From the NCBI GenBank assembly GCA_030632525.1, contig DAOVUP010000025.1, forward strand, positions 1-9,539: a DNA stretch of 9,539 bases, given 5' to 3'. Both the position numbers and the translations under genes were made by a program. Shown piece by piece: positions 6,478-9,539 of this stretch. The stretch's first letter is position 1. Each line of letters opens with the position of its first letter. Origin of the DNA: Desulfobacteraceae bacterium. GTDB taxonomy: Bacteria > Desulfobacterota > DSM-4660 > Desulfatiglandales > Desulfatiglandaceae. Below the pieces are notes generated by a model. That model did not search any database and was not told where the DNA came from. It saw only the letters and a list, made by a program, of their open reading frames with translations.

Positions 6478-7089
6478 ATGGCAACAACAAAAAAGAGTAC
6501 AAAAAAACCGACAAAAAAGACAGCAAAAAAAAGGGGAAAGAACAAATTGCATACTTTAAAAGCAATCAGGAAAACCACTGACAACTGGATTGAAACGGCT
6601 AAGGACTATAATGAGAGATATGTCCTTAAGCCCTTTGAAACCACCAAGGATTTTGTTGAAGAGATGCAAAAAGATCCCCTCAAGACAATTGAAGGTCTCA
6701 TTGATGATGGCAAAGACTTCATCAAGGACGTGAGAAAGGACCCCCGCAAGGTCTTTAACGGTTTTGTTGAAGACGGCAAAGATTTTGTCGAAGAGCTGAG
6801 AGACGATTTCCGCAGTGGAATCGACGATTTTATTGATGGCGGTAAAAATTTTTACAAGGGTTTGCAAAAGGATACCAGGCAGGCCTTTGAAAGTATCGTC
6901 GATAAAAGGAAAGACTTGACAGACAAAATCCCGATGGTAAACACGATCGAAGATAGCATCACCAAAGGTCTCATGTCTGTTCCGGATCGGTTAAACCTTC
7001 CAAACAAGAAGGATGTGGAAAGTTTAGCAAAAACTGTAAAGACCCTCAACCGTAAAATCAATGCCCTGAGCAAGGCTCAGACAGCCTAA
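6478..7089 (+). CDS. Phasin-like granule-associated protein with four 22-residue repeats
   Basis: A 203-aa, highly charged protein with no signal peptide. Residues 1-28 are a lysine-rich, histone-like tail (KKSTKKPTKKTAKKRGKNK), as seen in DNA-binding PHA granule proteins such as PhaF. Residues 57-144 are four contiguous 22-residue repeats starting at 57, 79, 101 and 123, each beginning K(D/N)F or close to it and the first three ending in DG or GG. Each divides into two 11-residue halves with hydrophobic residues at about positions 4 and 7, as expected for an amphipathic helix lying on a lipid or polymer surface. The C-terminus (LPNKKDVESLAKTVKTLNRK, 174-193, then INALSKA) matches the phasin C-terminal coiled coil. 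The start is ATG 6478, with AAGGAGG eight bases upstream; the frame is open earlier but lacks a ribosome site. The gene is followed by the PhaR-like gene. Function (granule coating and DNA tethering) is inferred. Confidence 0.75.
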   Translation: MATTKKSTKKPTKKTAKKRGKNKLHTLKAIRKTTDNWIETAKDYNERYVLKPFETTKDFVEEMQKDPLKTIEGLIDDGKDFIKDVRKDPRKVFNGFVEDGKDFVEELRDDFRSGIDDFIDGGKNFYKGLQKDTRQAFESIVDKRKDLTDKIPMVNTIEDSITKGLMSVPDRLNLPNKKDVESLAKTVKTLNRKINALSKAQTA

Positions 7090-7097
7090 GTGTATTG

Positions 7098-7132
7098 ACA
7101 CACCGTTTCCGCGCAAAGCGGTGGCGGTGTGT
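7098..7132 (+). other. Two-stage stem-loop between the granule-protein genes
   Basis: ACACACCG (7098-7105) pairs with CGGTGTGT (7125-7132), and inside it CCGC (7109-7112) pairs with GCGG (7118-7121) around the loop GCAAA. It begins eight bases after the phasin-like stop. No T-run follows, so transcription probably continues into the next gene. A role as a processing or stabilising structure that gives the first gene higher expression is plausible, as phasins are usually made in excess. Confidence 0.55.
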
Positions 7133-7185
7133 TTGAAGAGAGTCCAATCCTTTTGGATGCAAGGAATCATTAACAGGAGGAAATA

Positions 7186-7755
7186 ATGCATAAAATCAAG
7201 CGATATGCAAATCGCAAACTTTATGATGCCACAGATAAAAAATACATCACTCTGGATCAGATCTCAAAACTGATCAAGTCAGGTGAAGAGATCACGGTCG
7301 TGGATAACAAAACCGGTAAAGATCTGACCGCTGCTACCGTATCCCAGATTTTCGCACGGGACAAGAAGGGGAAAACCGATGATGTGGCCTCCGGAATCGT
7401 GGTTCAGTTGCTTCGAAAGGGCCCGGGGACTCTTGTGGACTATGGCAAAAAATATGTTTCCCTGTGGGACCGCGCTTTGACCATGGCCGATGAGGAAATA
7501 GATAAATTAGTCGACCGATTGGTCAGAGAAAAAGAGTTGACCAAGTCCGAGGGGAGCAAATTCAAGAGAGAGATCTCGGGCCGTGCCGATGAACTGAGAA
7601 ATTGGATTGGAGAAAAAATAGATGAGCGGATCAATGAAGTTCTGAACATCATGAATCTTGCTACCAAGGAACAGGCAGTTGATCTTACAGCCAAGATCGA
7701 GGCATTGACCAAGAAGGTCAATAAATTGGAGAAGTCTTTAGCAAAAAAGGGTTGA
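7186..7755 (+). CDS. phaR: PhaR-type DNA-binding domain fused to phasin-like coiled coil
   Basis: A 189-aa protein. Residues 1-57 form the PHA accumulation regulator DNA-binding domain (PHB_acc_N), shown by IKRYANRKLYD, KYITLDQISKLIKSGE and VVDNKTGKDLTAATVSQIF. Canonical PhaR continues with PHB_acc repeats. Here the rest (about 78-189) instead resembles the phasin/regulator family COG3937: GTLVDYGKKYVSLWDRAL, then DEEIDKLVDRLVREKELTKS, then a long helix ending LATKEQAVDLTAKIEALTKK and a lysine-rich tail. PhaR proteins repress phasin genes and are titrated off DNA by nascent granules; this fusion could do both through one chain (inference). The ATG has AGGAGG five bases upstream. It lies 96 bp after the phasin-like gene, probably in the same transcript. 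Its C-terminal helix resembles that of its neighbour, suggesting they may pair. The gene symbol denotes the N-terminal domain only. Confidence 0.85.
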   Translation: MHKIKRYANRKLYDATDKKYITLDQISKLIKSGEEITVVDNKTGKDLTAATVSQIFARDKKGKTDDVASGIVVQLLRKGPGTLVDYGKKYVSLWDRALTMADEEIDKLVDRLVREKELTKSEGSKFKREISGRADELRNWIGEKIDERINEVLNIMNLATKEQAVDLTAKIEALTKKVNKLEKSLAKKG

Positions 7756-7783
7756 GCAGGAAAGCACCCATTAAAAATTTTAC

Positions 7784-7799
7784 GAAGTTTCTTAACTTC
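7784..7799 (-). terminator. Possible terminator of the EtfA-XRE-cupin gene
   Basis: GAAGTT (7784-7789) and AACTTC (7794-7799) form a perfect 6-bp stem with a 4-base loop. On the minus strand it is followed within seven bases by ATTTTTA, so it could end the EtfA-fusion transcript. On the plus strand no T-run follows. The stem is AT-rich and the tract is displaced, so this is a weak call. Confidence 0.3.
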
Positions 7800-7853
7800 C
7801 CCGCTGCAAGCGAGACAAATAGCCATTTCAAACTTTAGGCACTTTAGTGCACT

Positions 7854-9476
7854 TTAAATAGTATAAAGCATCACCAGGCACCGGGTGGGTTCATTAGACA
7901 GGCTTTTGAGCTTATGGGGTATATCTGAGTTGAAATGGATACTCTCTCCCTTTTTAAGAACGTGGGTCCTGCCCCCAAGGGTAAACTCAAGATCTCCATT
8001 CATCACAAAAATAAATTCTTCGCCCTCATGCTTATATTCCACCGGCTTGTGGGCATGGTGGGATTCGATTGTCACCATGAAGGCCCGCAGATGGCTGTTC
8101 TCGGCCTCTGGTGTTAGGGTCTGGTAGGAGTAGTTGCGGGTCCGTTTAATAAAGGCCTGGGCACGCTGGTCTCGAATAGCGGCCTGTTCCTCCTTATGGA
8201 GGAAAGTCCCCGGATCAATACTTAGGGCGCCTGCAAGACGCACTAAAAAACTCACCGGCGGTGAGATATCGTTTGATTCCACACGGGCGATAAATTCCGG
8301 GGTCTGGCCGGTTGCCTCTGCTAAAGATTCCCGTGACCAGCCCTGCCCTTTTCTCAGCTTTTCGATTTTGTCCCCGAAACCGTCTTCTCCGGCCTGAACA
8401 CCTGTATCATCTGTCAATACATCCGCCAATTTACGCATCACCGTCTGCTTGGCCCGGGTTATAAGGATGGGCATAAAAGTCTTTGCATCTGCAACTATGC
8501 CCAAGTCTGCAACCTGAAAGATAGATGCATTCGGGTCACGATTGATGGCGACTATGGTTTTTGATTTCATAATCCCTGCCGTGTACTGCAGAGCGCCGGA
8601 AGTACCAATGGAAAAAAGGAGATCCGGTCTCACCGTCTTTCCAGTCTGACCGATCATTCGTTCCTCTTCTACCCAGTGCTGCAGTACCGGAGGCCGCGTT
8701 GCCCCCACTTCACCTCCAAGGGCCCCGGCTAATTCCCGAACCATCCCGAATCCATCGCTGCTTCCAAGTCCGGCCCCGCCCACCACAACAACCGCCGCAT
8801 CTTCTAACATACGTCGTTCAGCAGGTTCCGGAGAACGGTCCAAGAGCTTGAGGCCTCTGGTTTCATCCACGTGCTTACTCTGAATCCGTTCGATAGCGCC
8901 CGGGTGACCCGGCACCTCAGCAGCAGAAAAAACGTTCGGCTGAACCGTAGCAAACCCGGTGCCATGGTCATCAGAAAAACCGATTTCAGCCACTATCTCT
9001 CCACCCCAGGCAGGACATATCCCTGTAATTCCATTCTCCTCGATCCGCAGATCCACACAATCCGCAATCAACCCGGCCTTGCAGATCCGGGCCGTCATAG
9101 CAGCCATTTCCCGCCCAAAATCCGTCAGGGCAAAAAGAACAAGCATGGGGAACCGTTCTCTGACCAGATCAGCTAAGGACCTTGCATAAATTTCACACCC
9201 CGGCACAATAAAAGCCCTGTTCTCAATAACGTAAACCTGGTCTGCGCCATGGGCGACGTATTCTTTCTCTGCAATCCTGGCCGGTATATGTGAAGATTGC
9301 GTGGAAATCTCTTCCTGCTCATTGGCGGATGGCCCAAAAATTACAACCGCGGTCTTTCCCCCGACTGACCGGGATAACTCCCGCGCTTTGGCCAGGACAT
9401 TGAGGCTGAACCCGAAAAGCCTTTGATTTCTCAGATCCCCAAACACCCATATATCTTTTGTAGTCGCATCATTCAT
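7854..9476 (-). CDS. EtfA-like flavoprotein fused to XRE helix-turn-helix and cupin domain
   Basis: One uninterrupted 540-codon frame with three domains. Residues 6-350 are a complete EtfA: N-terminal domain KDIWVFGDLR, FAD domain from VVVGGAGLGSSDGF (230-243), Thr260-Arg261, IGQTGKTVRPDL (275-286), SIGTSGALQY (289-298) and INRDPNASIFQVADLGIVAD (311-330). His286 of human ETF-alpha, which touches the flavin, is Tyr298 here. Residues 368-425 are a HTH_3/XRE domain (IEKLRKGQGWSRESLAEATG, then a recognition helix TPEFIARVES and SPPVSFLVRLAGALSI). Residues 465-540 are a cupin: EYKHEGEEFIFVMNG (480-494) and GESIHFNSDIPH (510-521), as in XRE-cupin regulators; the first metal-ligand His is absent. 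Residues 351-367 look like a polar linker. The start is the ATG at 9474-9476; its ribosome site is weak, which fits coupling to an upstream gene outside the window. It could be a flavin-sensing regulator, an ETF subunit with a regulatory tail, or both. Confidence 0.88.
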   Translation of the reverse strand: MNDATTKDIWVFGDLRNQRLFGFSLNVLAKARELSRSVGGKTAVVIFGPSANEQEEISTQSSHIPARIAEKEYVAHGADQVYVIENRAFIVPGCEIYARSLADLVRERFPMLVLFALTDFGREMAAMTARICKAGLIADCVDLRIEENGITGICPAWGGEIVAEIGFSDDHGTGFATVQPNVFSAAEVPGHPGAIERIQSKHVDETRGLKLLDRSPEPAERRMLEDAAVVVVGGAGLGSSDGFGMVRELAGALGGEVGATRPPVLQHWVEEERMIGQTGKTVRPDLLFSIGTSGALQYTAGIMKSKTIVAINRDPNASIFQVADLGIVADAKTFMPILITRAKQTVMRKLADVLTDDTGVQAGEDGFGDKIEKLRKGQGWSRESLAEATGQTPEFIARVESNDISPPVSFLVRLAGALSIDPGTFLHKEEQAAIRDQRAQAFIKRTRNYSYQTLTPEAENSHLRAFMVTIESHHAHKPVEYKHEGEEFIFVMNGDLEFTLGGRTHVLKKGESIHFNSDIPHKLKSLSNEPTRCLVMLYTI

Positions 9477-9539
9477 CTTTAATTGTCGGAATCCTTCATC
9501 TTTTTAATCATATGATCGAGCATCCAGTTTCAACCCGCA

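Noticed and set aside
7839..7850. GCACTTTAGTGC as a terminator stem at the end of the EtfA fusion gene
   Set aside because: The stem is only four to five base pairs, overlaps a run of ACTTTA repeats, extends up to the stop-codon side of the gene, and has no adjacent T-run.
9504..9539. C-terminal end of an upstream gene (etfB) at the right edge
   Set aside because: Two minus-strand frames are open for 9-11 codons before a stop, but this is too short to recognise, and the stretch may equally be intergenic.

Overview
The window reads as a stretch of chromosome from an anaerobic, fatty-acid or aromatic-acid oxidising bacterium. It most resembles the former Deltaproteobacteria (Desulfobacterota: sulfate reducers or syntrophs). 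That placement is inference: it rests on an ETF plus membrane Fe-S oxidoreductase module, a PhaR/phasin-type granule pair, moderate GC, and heptamer tandem repeats between genes. No rRNA or tRNA gene, IS element, CRISPR array or phage gene is visible.

Left part (1-4470). On the minus strand lies the N-terminus of an FAD-dependent, phytoene-desaturase-like oxidoreductase, cut by the window edge, with its own promoter. Upstream of it, also on the minus strand, is a probable operon read as membrane-bound heterodisulfide-reductase-like oxidoreductase, then etfA, then etfB. The first gene (641 aa) has cytochrome-b-like membrane helices, two [4Fe-4S] ferredoxin sites and two CCG domains, the layout of ETF:(methyl)menaquinone oxidoreductase (EMO/EtfD). 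Acyl-CoA dehydrogenase electrons would pass to EtfAB, then to this protein, then to the membrane quinone pool. A LysR-type regulator is divergent from the operon across about 140 bp holding three palindromes and apparently back-to-back promoters, so it is the likely regulator.

Middle (5402-7755). A membrane-anchored lipase-like alpha/beta hydrolase (minus strand) is divergent from a two-gene plus-strand unit. The first gene encodes a lysine-tailed phasin-like protein with four perfectly spaced 22-residue tandem repeats, reminiscent of apolipoprotein amphipathic helices. The second encodes a PhaR-type DNA-binding domain joined to a phasin-like coiled-coil region. Together they look like a storage-granule module (polyhydroxyalkanoate or neutral lipid). 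No PHA synthase is in the window.

Right part (7854-9476). The most unusual gene is a 540-aa single ORF on the minus strand. It fuses a full-length EtfA-like protein (about 1-350) to an XRE helix-turn-helix (about 368-425) and a C-terminal cupin (about 465-540). This suggests an ETF subunit that is also, or has become, a transcription regulator: a candidate flavin/redox- and ligand-sensing regulator of lipid or acyl-CoA metabolism. No etfB partner is visible before the window ends.
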